Below are positions 42,928 through 50,611 of a DNA stretch of 64,000 bases, one piece after another (the stretch's first letter is position 1; the number at the start of each line of letters is the position of its first letter). The stretch comes from Neorhodopirellula pilleata. GTDB lineage: Bacteria > Planctomycetota > Planctomycetia > Pirellulales > Pirellulaceae. The notes under the pieces were generated by a model. That model saw nothing but the letters and a program-made list of their open reading frames with translations, was not told where the DNA came from and searched no databases. The DNA lies in the NCBI RefSeq assembly GCF_007859915.1, contig NZ_SJPM01000009.1:49924-113923 (forward strand), read 5' to 3'. Made by a program: the position numbers and the translations under genes.

Positions 42928-43551
42928 TCATGATGGGTTCAGTTTCTCGGCTTGGGACGCGGTTAAAAAACGTGTCGGCAGGCCACGCAGGATCATAAAC
43001 AGTTTCGCCGTCTCTTCGAGTTCCTCGATCGCATAGACCGCTTGATCCAAATCGACCGCCCCGATCACGGGACCGTGATTGGCGAGCAGGGCACCACGCG
43101 ACACGCGGGCGACCCGCGCGACGGCGTCGGCGAGTTGTTCGTCCCCGGGCGGGAAGTACGGAATCAACGGCAATCTCCCGACACGCATCACAAAATACGC
43201 GGTGATCGGCGGCAACACGTCGTTCGGGTTGATGTCGGTGAGACAACTGACGGCGACCGACCAAGTCGAATGCAAATGCACGACGGCTCGTTCAGACTGC
43301 CGTGATTGATAGTAGGCCTGGTGCAAGAACGCTTCCTTGGACGGCGGTCGGCCCGAGATCACATTCCCGATCGAATCGAGCTTGGTAATTTCATCCGGTT
43401 CCAAACGACCTAAACAAGAATTGGTCGGCGTGACCAACATGCCGTCTGGTAAACGAACGCTGATGTTTCCCGAACTGCCCGCCGTCAATCCACGTGCGTA
43501 AAGCGATCGGCCATGCTCGACGATCTGCTCGCGTAGTTCGCGTTCGCTCAT
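42928..43551 (-). CDS. otnC: Class II aldolase-type 3-oxo-tetronate 4-phosphate decarboxylase
   Basis: A 207-residue zinc-dependent class II aldolase/adducin-fold enzyme. Metal-binding residues are the paired His of VVHLHSTWSVAV and the later LLANHGPVIGAV; SGNISVRLPDGMLVTPTN binds phosphate in relatives, and the Glu of SKEAFLH matches the family catalytic position. Coupling to the DUF1537 kinase (ATGA overlap) is the classical OtnK-OtnC arrangement, in which OtnC decarboxylates the 3-oxo acid phosphate to dihydroxyacetone phosphate. A closely related pentose-acid substrate is possible. Confidence 0.83.
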   Translation of the reverse strand: MSERELREQIVEHGRSLYARGLTAGSSGNISVRLPDGMLVTPTNSCLGRLEPDEITKLDSIGNVISGRPPSKEAFLHQAYYQSRQSERAVVHLHSTWSVAVSCLTDINPNDVLPPITAYFVMRVGRLPLIPYFPPGDEQLADAVARVARVSRGALLANHGPVIGAVDLDQAVYAIEELEETAKLFMILRGLPTRFLTASQAEKLNPS

Positions 43552-44780
43552 GATCGACTCTCCAATGCGTCAAGAAAAAATCGATCTCCGCCAAAGTTGC
43601 CCGACTTCAACGCCAGCAACATGGGATTCGGACCGACCGAGGTCACCCAAGGAACCCCCGGCGAAATCTCGGGACCGATCCGCACCGCGCGAATGGCCAG
43701 AGCATTGACGACGGCACCGGAAGTCTCTCCACCAGCGACGATGAATTGGGTGACACCTTCGTCACGCAACGCGACGGCCAAACCGGCAAAGAAAGATTCG
43801 ATTTTGGTCGCCGTTTCATTCGTTCGAATCGCAGTCTTGGTCCCGGAACTGACGGCAATCGGTTGTCCGGCGTGTTGCCAATTTTGTTGGCACCAATCCA
43901 CGGTCGACTCGATCATGTCGGGAACGTCGAATCCTTCTTCGATTTCAATTCGCAAGACCGGATACCGGCTCTCGAACTCAGTCATTTGCCGTGCCGTGGC
44001 ATCCGAACAACTCCCCGCCAAGATGACGCCGGGGCGATCGACGCGAGGGGGATTTGTTTGTCCTGGTAAGCTGGTGATCGGATAAGCACCCGACCGCCGT
44101 ACTCCGATCTCGCTTGCCCAACGCCCCGCGATGGCCGAACCGCCCGTCATCATCGTGTGTGATTTCGCCCGCTCTGCCACGCGCTTCAGATCTTCGTCAT
44201 TGATGGCGTCCACCACGTAGTGAACCGGAGAGCTCGGGGGCAGCTCATCGGATAGCGGGAGCGAAAGAACCCGGCGATAGGATTGCCACTGCAAAACGCG
44301 AACGAGATTGCTGTCGTTCATCGGATTGAGCGGGTGATGTCGCATTCCGCTTTCATGCAGTGGTACGCCATCGACGAACAAATGACCGCAATAGACCGTT
44401 CGCCCATTCTCCGGAAACGCGGGACAAAAGAAGACGATTTCCTGGTTCAATTCATCGGCCAACGCGTCAGCAACCGGACCAATGTTACCGTGTCGGGTGG
44501 AATCGAACGTCGAACAATACTTGAAGAAAAAACGTGTGACTCCCTGCGATCGAAGCAACCTTAACGCGGCGAGTGATTGCTCGACCGCCTCGTTCGCGGC
44601 AATCGATCGCGACTTCAACGCGATCACGATCGCATCGGCATCAAGCAACGCGTCGCATTCGTCCGCAGTCGGGATTCCAAAACATTGAATCACGCGAAAG
44701 CCTTCCCGAACCAACATCGCCGACAGATCCGTCGCGCCAGTGTAGTCGTCGGCGATGCACCCGAGTCGCAACTCGTTCAT
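43548..44780 (-). CDS. otnK: DUF1537 four-carbon acid-sugar kinase
   Basis: A 410-residue ATP-dependent kinase. The N-terminal sugar-binding domain begins LGCIADDYTGATDLSAMLVR and includes KYCSTFDSTRHGNIGP. The C-terminal nucleotide domain has AVSSGTKTAI and FIVAGGETSGAVVNAL. DUF1537 kinases phosphorylate 3-oxo-tetronates or related acids such as threonate, erythronate and oxo-isoapionate. ATG 44780 overlaps the preceding stop by four bases, and its own stop overlaps otnC by four. Which acid it uses is not decidable from sequence. Confidence 0.88.
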   Translation of the reverse strand: MNELRLGCIADDYTGATDLSAMLVREGFRVIQCFGIPTADECDALLDADAIVIALKSRSIAANEAVEQSLAALRLLRSQGVTRFFFKYCSTFDSTRHGNIGPVADALADELNQEIVFFCPAFPENGRTVYCGHLFVDGVPLHESGMRHHPLNPMNDSNLVRVLQWQSYRRVLSLPLSDELPPSSPVHYVVDAINDEDLKRVAERAKSHTMMTGGSAIAGRWASEIGVRRSGAYPITSLPGQTNPPRVDRPGVILAGSCSDATARQMTEFESRYPVLRIEIEEGFDVPDMIESTVDWCQQNWQHAGQPIAVSSGTKTAIRTNETATKIESFFAGLAVALRDEGVTQFIVAGGETSGAVVNALAIRAVRIGPEISPGVPWVTSVGPNPMLLALKSGNFGGDRFFLDALESRS

Positions 44781-46522
44781 GAGTGCCTCCTTGAATCCAC
44801 GATGGCGATCGCGCGAACCGGGCATCCGTCGCCGCCCACCACGTTCAACGGCAGGGCAACGAATTCGAATTCATCCACATCGATCGAATCTAAATGTGCC
44901 AGCCCCTCAACGATCACTACGCCACCTACGAACAAGGTTTGATGCACGTCGGTCAATTCGGCAAGGTTGTTGACGTCGGCTACCGAAGGCGGTTCGACAC
45001 CGATCAGGGCCACTTCGTGCTGGACCAACCATCGGGCCAGTTCCAGTGAAATGCGTGGCAACTCATTGCGGTAGGCGGGCGTCCCGAATCGCCGATGCCA
45101 ATCGGTTCGAAACAACAACCGGTCACCGGGATAGACTTGCCCGATGGCGGCGGTGACATCTTCGATCCCGATCGATCGGCGGGGAGCCGAATCGGCGAGA
45201 TTGACCAATCGAGCGGGCCCACAACACGCCGAGAGGACTTGTTGATCGAGCGTGTCGCCGTCGGGCACAAAATGCCGGGGAGCATCCATGTGAGTCCCGG
45301 TGTGCGAATACATCGTGAGCGTTGTCGCGTTCCAGCCTTCGTTTTCTATCGACTTGGCAATCGCAATGCCGAACCCCGGCATCGAATCGGTCATCGGCAA
45401 ACTTAAGTCAATGACCCGCCGGCCCTCCCCTCGCTTCGCTCGACCCTCCCGGAGGGAGGTTGAAATCTGCAATCGACTTTCAAGTGATCGTAAAATTACG
45501 GGGTGATTGCGACGTGCCGATTCATAAACCGCTTCGACCGCTTGCAATGTCTTGCGATACTCTTGCGGAGCCGTCTCGCATTTGGATTTGCCATCGAGCA
45601 CATCAAGAAAATGCTGCTGGCAGGCGGCGACACAATCACCCGCAAACCCATCGCGAGAGTGAACATAATCGTGGACGTAGACGGGCTTGCCGATCGGATC
45701 AACCGTGATCGTCCCGTCCCCGGCGAGCGAGATGGTTCCGCCGTCGGCTTCCACCCACATTTCACCGAACGTGTATCGGGGATCGTCGCTGCCCGATTCG
45801 TTGTAACGGTTCGCGTCCCAAATCGCGGTCGCTCCGGATTGCAGGGTCAATTGAATGACTCCGGCGTCTTCCCCAACGATGGCGGGATTGAGTCGTTTCA
45901 ATTGTGCGAAGCACTGCGTCACTTCGCCGCCGAGATACCGAAACGTGTCAATGAAATGAACGCCGGTTTCATGGACCAAGAGCCTCGGCATTGTGCGAAA
46001 GTAAGGCTGCCGCGCCGAGTAAGCGTCTTCACTCCAACCGTCGCCCATCCGCGTCCGCATCGTGAGGCTGTGCAACCGACGGCCGATCACGCCTTCGGTC
46101 AGCAAACGTTTAATCTCTCGATGCCATGGTTGAAAACGAAAGTTCTCGTGGACCATGAAAACTTGGTCGTGGGCTTCGGCCGCTTTCATGATCCGCTCGG
46201 CGGTAGCGTATTCGTTCGCCAGCGGTTTTTGGCAAATGATCGGTAGGCCTCGCTCGAGCACCTCCAGCACAAGTTCCGCCCGGCCACCTGGTCCGGTCGC
46301 GATATCGACAAAGTCCAGATCGCTCGATCGCAACGCCTCGGCAACGTCGTCATGAACCCGATCGATCCCGAATTTCACCGCCATCTTTTCGGCTTTCTCG
46401 CGATCGAGATCGCAAACGGCGATGATGTTCGCACCTTCGAGTCGCCGCCAAGCGTCGAGATGAAACTCGCTAAAATATCCCGCACCGATTAGTAAGCCGT
46501 TGCGCTGTCCTGAACGATTCAT
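44777..46522 (-). CDS. Gfo/Idh/MocA dehydrogenase fused to cyclase-family hydrolase
   Basis: A 581-residue bifunctional protein. Residues 1-346 are an NAD-dependent sugar dehydrogenase (GLLIGAGYFSEFHLDAW, CQKPLANEYATAERIMKA, GVHFIDTFRYLGGEV). Residues about 370-581 are a complete cyclase/kynurenine-formamidase-like metal hydrolase: RVIDLSLPMTDSMPGFG and the metal motif HTGTHMDAPRHF. The linker (about 347-368) is encoded by a GC-rich palindromic stretch (45421-45460, CTCGCTTCGCTCGACCCTCC) that looks like an intergenic repeat. It may oxidise a sugar to a lactone and open it. The start ATG 46522 overlaps the MFS stop; the stop overlaps otnK. Confidence 0.85.
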   Translation of the reverse strand: MNRSGQRNGLLIGAGYFSEFHLDAWRRLEGANIIAVCDLDREKAEKMAVKFGIDRVHDDVAEALRSSDLDFVDIATGPGGRAELVLEVLERGLPIICQKPLANEYATAERIMKAAEAHDQVFMVHENFRFQPWHREIKRLLTEGVIGRRLHSLTMRTRMGDGWSEDAYSARQPYFRTMPRLLVHETGVHFIDTFRYLGGEVTQCFAQLKRLNPAIVGEDAGVIQLTLQSGATAIWDANRYNESGSDDPRYTFGEMWVEADGGTISLAGDGTITVDPIGKPVYVHDYVHSRDGFAGDCVAACQQHFLDVLDGKSKCETAPQEYRKTLQAVEAVYESARRNHPVILRSLESRLQISTSLREGRAKRGEGRRVIDLSLPMTDSMPGFGIAIAKSIENEGWNATTLTMYSHTGTHMDAPRHFVPDGDTLDQQVLSACCGPARLVNLADSAPRRSIGIEDVTAAIGQVYPGDRLLFRTDWHRRFGTPAYRNELPRISLELARWLVQHEVALIGVEPPSVADVNNLAELTDVHQTLFVGGVVIVEGLAHLDSIDVDEFEFVALPLNVVGGDGCPVRAIAIVDSRRHS

Positions 46523-47820
46523 GATTTCGCCCCTTGCAGGGATTCGTCGGGCTGCAAAGGCTGCATAGGGTCGATGCGAAACCACAACCCGATCGCCGCG
46601 ATGTTCAGGGCCGCCGCGATATAGAAAAACGCGATCGACGACCCCGTCCAATCCAGAAGATAAGGAAACGCCAATGATGTCGTGAACGATCCGATGTTTC
46701 CGGCCATGTTCATCGTGCCCGAGACCACGCCCGCGTGCGTGCGACCGATATCAACGCACGTGCTCCATGAAGGCGATAACGTCATGTCGGCTCCGAAGAT
46801 ACACAAACAAAACCAGAGCGATGACGCGAGCGGCGTGTCGGCGTAGGCACTGCCGACGATCCCGACCGCCGCCAACAAGAACCCGGTGATGGCCGGAACC
46901 CGACGTGACCATCCCCACCGGCCGCTTGATCGCCGTTGTCTTGAATACAGACGATCGACCCACCACCCGGCGACCCAGTTGCCGATCGCCCCACAAACCA
47001 TCGGCATGGCTGTGAAAAGGCTCGCTTGCATGCCGGTTAATCCGTAACGCGTCATCAACTGAGGAAAGAACCACGTCAAACCAAAAAAGAAGATGAAGTT
47101 GGACGCGAAGTACTGAGCACTCAAGGCCCGAACATTGCCCGAACGCACGATCAACGAAAGCAGAGAATGATTTTCGTCCGACGTGCGATCACTCGTCTGT
47201 GTCTGGCGATTAGCCAAGATGTATTCCTTTTCCGACTCGCCGATCCACGGCGTGTCGATCGGATCATCACGAAAGAAGACCAACCACACGACCGACCACA
47301 CGCATCCAATCAACATCAAGATGACAAACGTGGGACGCCATCCCAATTGATCGATCAAGCCGGTAATCAGCGGCAGCGTCAAGGCGGCACCGATACGTGA
47401 ACCGGAGAAGTTGATCCCCTGAACGATCCCACGTTCTTGCATCGGGATCCACGAGTACATCGCTCGCGCCATTCCCGGAAACGCGCCCGCTTCGCCCGCG
47501 CCGAAACAAAACCGGACCAATAACATCGTGGCGAACGATCCCACCGCCGCAGTCAACCCGGTGAACACCGACCACACCGCGACGATCCCCGCCAGCACAC
47601 GACGCGGACCCAAGCGATCCGCCAATAGCCCGCTGGGTGTTTGGAACAATGCGTAACCGAGCGAAAACGCTGCGAACACCCAACCCATCTGTTGGTCGCT
47701 TAAAGAGAGATCACTCGCGACCTCGTTCTTAGCCGCTGAGATGCAAACGCGATCAACGTACAACAGCACCGACAACAAAAACGTCGCCGCGACGAGGAAC
47801 GATCGCATGGGAATCGGCAT
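46519..47820 (-). CDS. MFS transporter, anion:cation symporter (ACS) type
   Basis: A 433-residue major-facilitator protein with 12 predicted membrane helices. The ACS-type signature between helices 2 and 3 is FQTPSGLLADRLGPRRVLAG, and FGAGEAGAFPGMARAMYSWI follows. Members import sugar acids such as hexuronates, glucarate, galactonate or tartrate. It is the first gene of the acid-sugar operon, overlapping the next gene by four bases, so an organic-acid substrate fits the pathway. Its promoter should lie in 47821-48159, shared with the divergent LysR gene. Confidence 0.9.
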   Translation of the reverse strand: MPIPMRSFLVAATFLLSVLLYVDRVCISAAKNEVASDLSLSDQQMGWVFAAFSLGYALFQTPSGLLADRLGPRRVLAGIVAVWSVFTGLTAAVGSFATMLLVRFCFGAGEAGAFPGMARAMYSWIPMQERGIVQGINFSGSRIGAALTLPLITGLIDQLGWRPTFVILMLIGCVWSVVWLVFFRDDPIDTPWIGESEKEYILANRQTQTSDRTSDENHSLLSLIVRSGNVRALSAQYFASNFIFFFGLTWFFPQLMTRYGLTGMQASLFTAMPMVCGAIGNWVAGWWVDRLYSRQRRSSGRWGWSRRVPAITGFLLAAVGIVGSAYADTPLASSLWFCLCIFGADMTLSPSWSTCVDIGRTHAGVVSGTMNMAGNIGSFTTSLAFPYLLDWTGSSIAFFYIAAALNIAAIGLWFRIDPMQPLQPDESLQGAKS

Positions 47821-47867
47821 GAAGAGGTTGTCTCATCATCAGAACAGAATTTGGAATCGTAAAAGCA

Positions 47868-47993
47868 CTAGCCACTTGTTGATTCAATCGTAATCCGACG
47901 CGTAAGCGAGGGATTGAACGCCATTCATTCTCATTTAGGTATCCCTCGCTTACGCATCGGGTTTCTATTTGGACTAAATCAACAGGCCGCTAG
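47868..47993. repeat. Long hairpin, GTTGATTTA-type ends, core type II
   Basis: The ends CTAGCCACTTGTTGATTCAA and CTAAATCAACAGGCCGCTAG flank a core where TAATCCGACGCGTAAGCGAG (from 47891) pairs with CTCGCTTACGCATCGGGTTT (to 47964), with a few mismatches. This is the same core family as 18884-18955. Confidence 0.85.
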
Positions 47994-48041
47994 GTTCGAG
48001 TTTCATCGATCTTGGACTGAGAACCTACCCGCAAACCAATC

Positions 48042-48098
48042 GCCGCACGGCGTTAGCTGCGGTTCTCACCACCCAAACCGGGGCTAACGCCCGTCGGC
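48042..48098. repeat. Hairpin, core type III without GTTGATTTA ends
   Basis: GCCGCACGGCGTTAGCTGCG (from 48042) pairs imperfectly with CGGGGCTAACGCCCGTCGGC (to 48098), 16 of 21 positions. This is the GGCGTTAGC core also seen at 28151-28214, but here without the GTTGATTTA termini. Confidence 0.7.
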
Positions 48099-48159
48099 TA
48101 ATCCAGATCTCAGATTGGTTGTCCAAGGTAGCGTCATCAATCCTCGAATCCATTGTATA

Positions 48160-49125
48160 ATGTCGATCATTCATTCGGGAATTCCTAATAATAGCCGAGT
48201 CAACTCGTTGTCGATTTCTAAGCATATTTCTATCGAATCGCTGACGTTTCAACAGATCAGCACGTTCTGCCACGTTTACGAGCACGGCGGATACGCCGGA
48301 GCCGCCGAGGCGTTGGGTATGGCCGGGCCGACGATTTGGGAACACGTCAAAACGCTCGAACGACTTTATCAAACCAAGTTATTTGATCGTGCCGGTCGGA
48401 ACATCGTTCCCACGTCCAACGGAAACGAGTTGTACGAAATGCTACGTCCGCTGCTCACCGGCGTGGCATCGACGTTCGACCGGATGGCGGAAAGGAACGA
48501 TCGTCTGGATACCGAACTGCGGATCGTCACCGGCGTGCGCATGATGCTCGAAGAACTCGCCGCGCCGCTGCGACGATTCCAGCAAGCCTATCCAAAGGCG
48601 AAAATACGGATTCGTAACGCCGATAATGTCATCGCCCAACAATGGATTCTCGAAGACCAAGTTGATTTGGCCTTGATGATCGAACCGCCTCGCCAAGCAC
48701 GCGATACGAAGATCCATTATGAGTCGCTCTATCCGCTCGAATACCTTGTCGCCTTGCCGTCACGACATCGATTGAGTCGTCAAACCAAGGTTCATCTGGT
48801 CGATTTGATTGAGGAACCCTTAATCATCGGGAGTTCCCACTCGATCGGACGTCGTCAGATCGAACAGGCGTATTTTCGCTTGGGCATTTCGGAGCCACTC
48901 AATGTCGTCGTCGAAACTGATAACAGTGCCGTCACGCTCGCGTGCGTGCGAGCGGGATTGGGTGTTGGCATGATCGCCGGTCATCCGCGCGGCCATTTGA
49001 CCACGTCGATCAAGACTCGATCGATTGCCGATGAAGTCGGGCACGTCCGCGTCGTTGCGGCTTATCGCAAGGGGCGTCTTTTGACAGATGCCCTGCTGAC
49101 CTTAATCGATCGAATCAGAGCCTAA
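48160..49125 (+). CDS. LysR-family transcriptional regulator
   Basis: A 321-residue LysR-type regulator. The DNA-binding domain is LTFQQISTFCHVYEHGGYAG and AAEALGMAGPTIWEHVKTLE, preceded by a 28-residue extension, so the true start may be further downstream. The effector domain contains IGSSHSIGRRQIEQAYFRLG and VRAGLGVGMIAGHPRG. It diverges from the acid-sugar operon and is its probable regulator, binding a pathway intermediate. Its TAA stop lies inside the stop-associated repeat at 49121. Confidence 0.9.
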   Translation: MSIIHSGIPNNSRVNSLSISKHISIESLTFQQISTFCHVYEHGGYAGAAEALGMAGPTIWEHVKTLERLYQTKLFDRAGRNIVPTSNGNELYEMLRPLLTGVASTFDRMAERNDRLDTELRIVTGVRMMLEELAAPLRRFQQAYPKAKIRIRNADNVIAQQWILEDQVDLALMIEPPRQARDTKIHYESLYPLEYLVALPSRHRLSRQTKVHLVDLIEEPLIIGSSHSIGRRQIEQAYFRLGISEPLNVVVETDNSAVTLACVRAGLGVGMIAGHPRGHLTTSIKTRSIADEVGHVRVVAAYRKGRLLTDALLTLIDRIRA

Positions 49126-49152
49126 GCCACTTATTGTTCACGCGATGCTTAG
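49121..49152 (+). repeat. Stop-codon-associated repeat, copy 2
   Basis: The stretch CCTAAGCCACTTATTG to GATGCTTAG matches 19115-19146 at 29 of 32 positions. It contains the TAA stop of the LysR gene and fills the 36-base gap to the convergent DUF1501 gene. Confidence 0.75.
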
Positions 49153-49161
49153 TCGTTTTTC

Positions 49162-50604
49162 TCAAGCCATGATCTCGTCGATCACGCGGCCGTGGACGTC
49201 GGTGAGCCGGAAGTCGCGACCGGCGTAGCGGTACGTCAGGCGTTTGTGATCATAACCGAGCAAACGTAAAATCGTCGCATGCAAGTCGTGAACGTGAATC
49301 CGATTCTCGACCGCTTTGAATCCAATCTCATCGCTGGCCCCGACGCTCGTTCCGGCGGCGACACCGCCACCCGCCATCCACATCGTGAAGCCATAATGGT
49401 TGTGATCGCGGCCGTTCATTTTGCCTTGATTGACGCCTTCACGCGGCATTTCGACGACGGGGGTACGGCCGAATTCGCCGCCCCAGATCACCAGCGTTTC
49501 GTCGAGCAGACCGGTTCGCTTAAGATCCGTTAGCAGCGCCGAGATCGCTTGGTCGACGGTTTTGGCCACGCGACGGTGCGCCGTCGGTAGGTCGTCGTGA
49601 CTGTCCCAAGGTTGTCCCGCACCGGTATAAAGTTGCACGAACCGCACCCCACGCTGGACCAACCGACGTGCAATCAGCGTCTGCCGGGCGAAATCTCCTG
49701 GTCCGTAGAGATCGAGCGTCTCCTGAGTTTCGTCGGAAACGTCGAAAGCCTCCGATGCTTCGCTCTGCATTCGATAGGCGAGTTCAAACGACTCGATTCT
49801 CGACTCCAATCTTGGGTCGTGATTGCGAACTTCAAGATGCTGTTGGTTCCATTTCATCAGCAGGTCCAGCTGGTCACGTTGATCGTTCGGCGTGACACTG
49901 CGACCGCGAATGTTTTCGATCAACCGATCCACCGTCGCGTAACTGCTGTCGATGTAAGTGCCTTGATACTTGCCGGGTAGGAATCCGTTTTGCCAGTTCT
50001 GCGATTCCTTGATCGGATAGCCTCCCGGACACATCGCGATGAACGAGGGAAGGTTCTCGTTCTCACTGCCCAGTCCGTAGGTAACCCACGAACCCATCGC
50101 CGGTCGAATCAATCTGGCTTCGCCCGTGTTCATCAACAACAACGAGGGTTCATGATTGGGAACGTCGGCGTGCATCGAATGAATGAAGCAGATGTCGTCG
50201 ACATGTTTGGCGGTTTGCGAAAACAGTTCGCTGACCATCTTGCCGGACTGGCCGTAGGGTTCAAACTTGAACGGCGATCGCATCACGTTGCCGGTCGGCC
50301 GTTCGGTTTTCAAGTTCTCCATCGGCGCGGTCTTGCCGTCGAAGTCTTCCAGTGCGGGCTTGTAATCGAACGTGTCGACTTGGCTCGGTCCGCCGTTCAT
50401 GAACAGGTGAATCACCCGCTTCGCCTTGGCGGGAAAATGAACAGCCACCTCGCCCGATCCGGCGACGGCTTGAGATCCCGCAGTTGTGTTGGAACCGGCC
50501 AATGAGTGACGCGACAACAGGTCGGACAAGGCGAGTCCGCCGATACCGGCACCGGTCCGCAGGAGTGCTTGACGTCGACTAAACGAAAGTGCATTGGGTT
50601 TCAT
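49162..50604 (-). CDS. DUF1501 protein with Tat-type signal
   Basis: A 480-residue protein of the DUF1501 (sulfatase-like fold) family, one of the most repeated families in planctomycetes. The N terminus FSRRQALLRTGAGIGGLALS is a twin-arginine export signal. Core segments are VIHLFMNGGPSQVDTFDYKP, GGEFGRTPVVEMP and GRDHNHYGFTMWMAGGGV. It lies 7 bases downstream of the DUF1549/DUF1553 gene; such pairs are thought to work together on polysaccharides outside the cytoplasm, but the reaction is unknown. ATG 50604 was chosen over an in-frame TTG at 50628, to put the Tat motif at the start. Confidence 0.92.
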   Translation of the reverse strand: MKPNALSFSRRQALLRTGAGIGGLALSDLLSRHSLAGSNTTAGSQAVAGSGEVAVHFPAKAKRVIHLFMNGGPSQVDTFDYKPALEDFDGKTAPMENLKTERPTGNVMRSPFKFEPYGQSGKMVSELFSQTAKHVDDICFIHSMHADVPNHEPSLLLMNTGEARLIRPAMGSWVTYGLGSENENLPSFIAMCPGGYPIKESQNWQNGFLPGKYQGTYIDSSYATVDRLIENIRGRSVTPNDQRDQLDLLMKWNQQHLEVRNHDPRLESRIESFELAYRMQSEASEAFDVSDETQETLDLYGPGDFARQTLIARRLVQRGVRFVQLYTGAGQPWDSHDDLPTAHRRVAKTVDQAISALLTDLKRTGLLDETLVIWGGEFGRTPVVEMPREGVNQGKMNGRDHNHYGFTMWMAGGGVAAGTSVGASDEIGFKAVENRIHVHDLHATILRLLGYDHKRLTYRYAGRDFRLTDVHGRVIDEIMA

Positions 50605-50611
50605 GGGAATT

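Larger units (their letters stand above)
47821..48159. promoter_or_regulatory. Divergent promoter region of LysR gene and acid-sugar operon
   Basis: Most of the spacer is taken by two palindromic repeats (separate entries at 47868 and 48042). This leaves about 45 bases next to the MFS gene and about 60 next to the LysR gene for promoters and operator. GGAATTCC, a perfect 8-base palindrome, lies at about 48178-48185, just inside the chosen LysR coding start. If the real LysR start is further downstream this could be part of an operator. No sharp T-N11-A site could be fixed. Confidence 0.45.
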
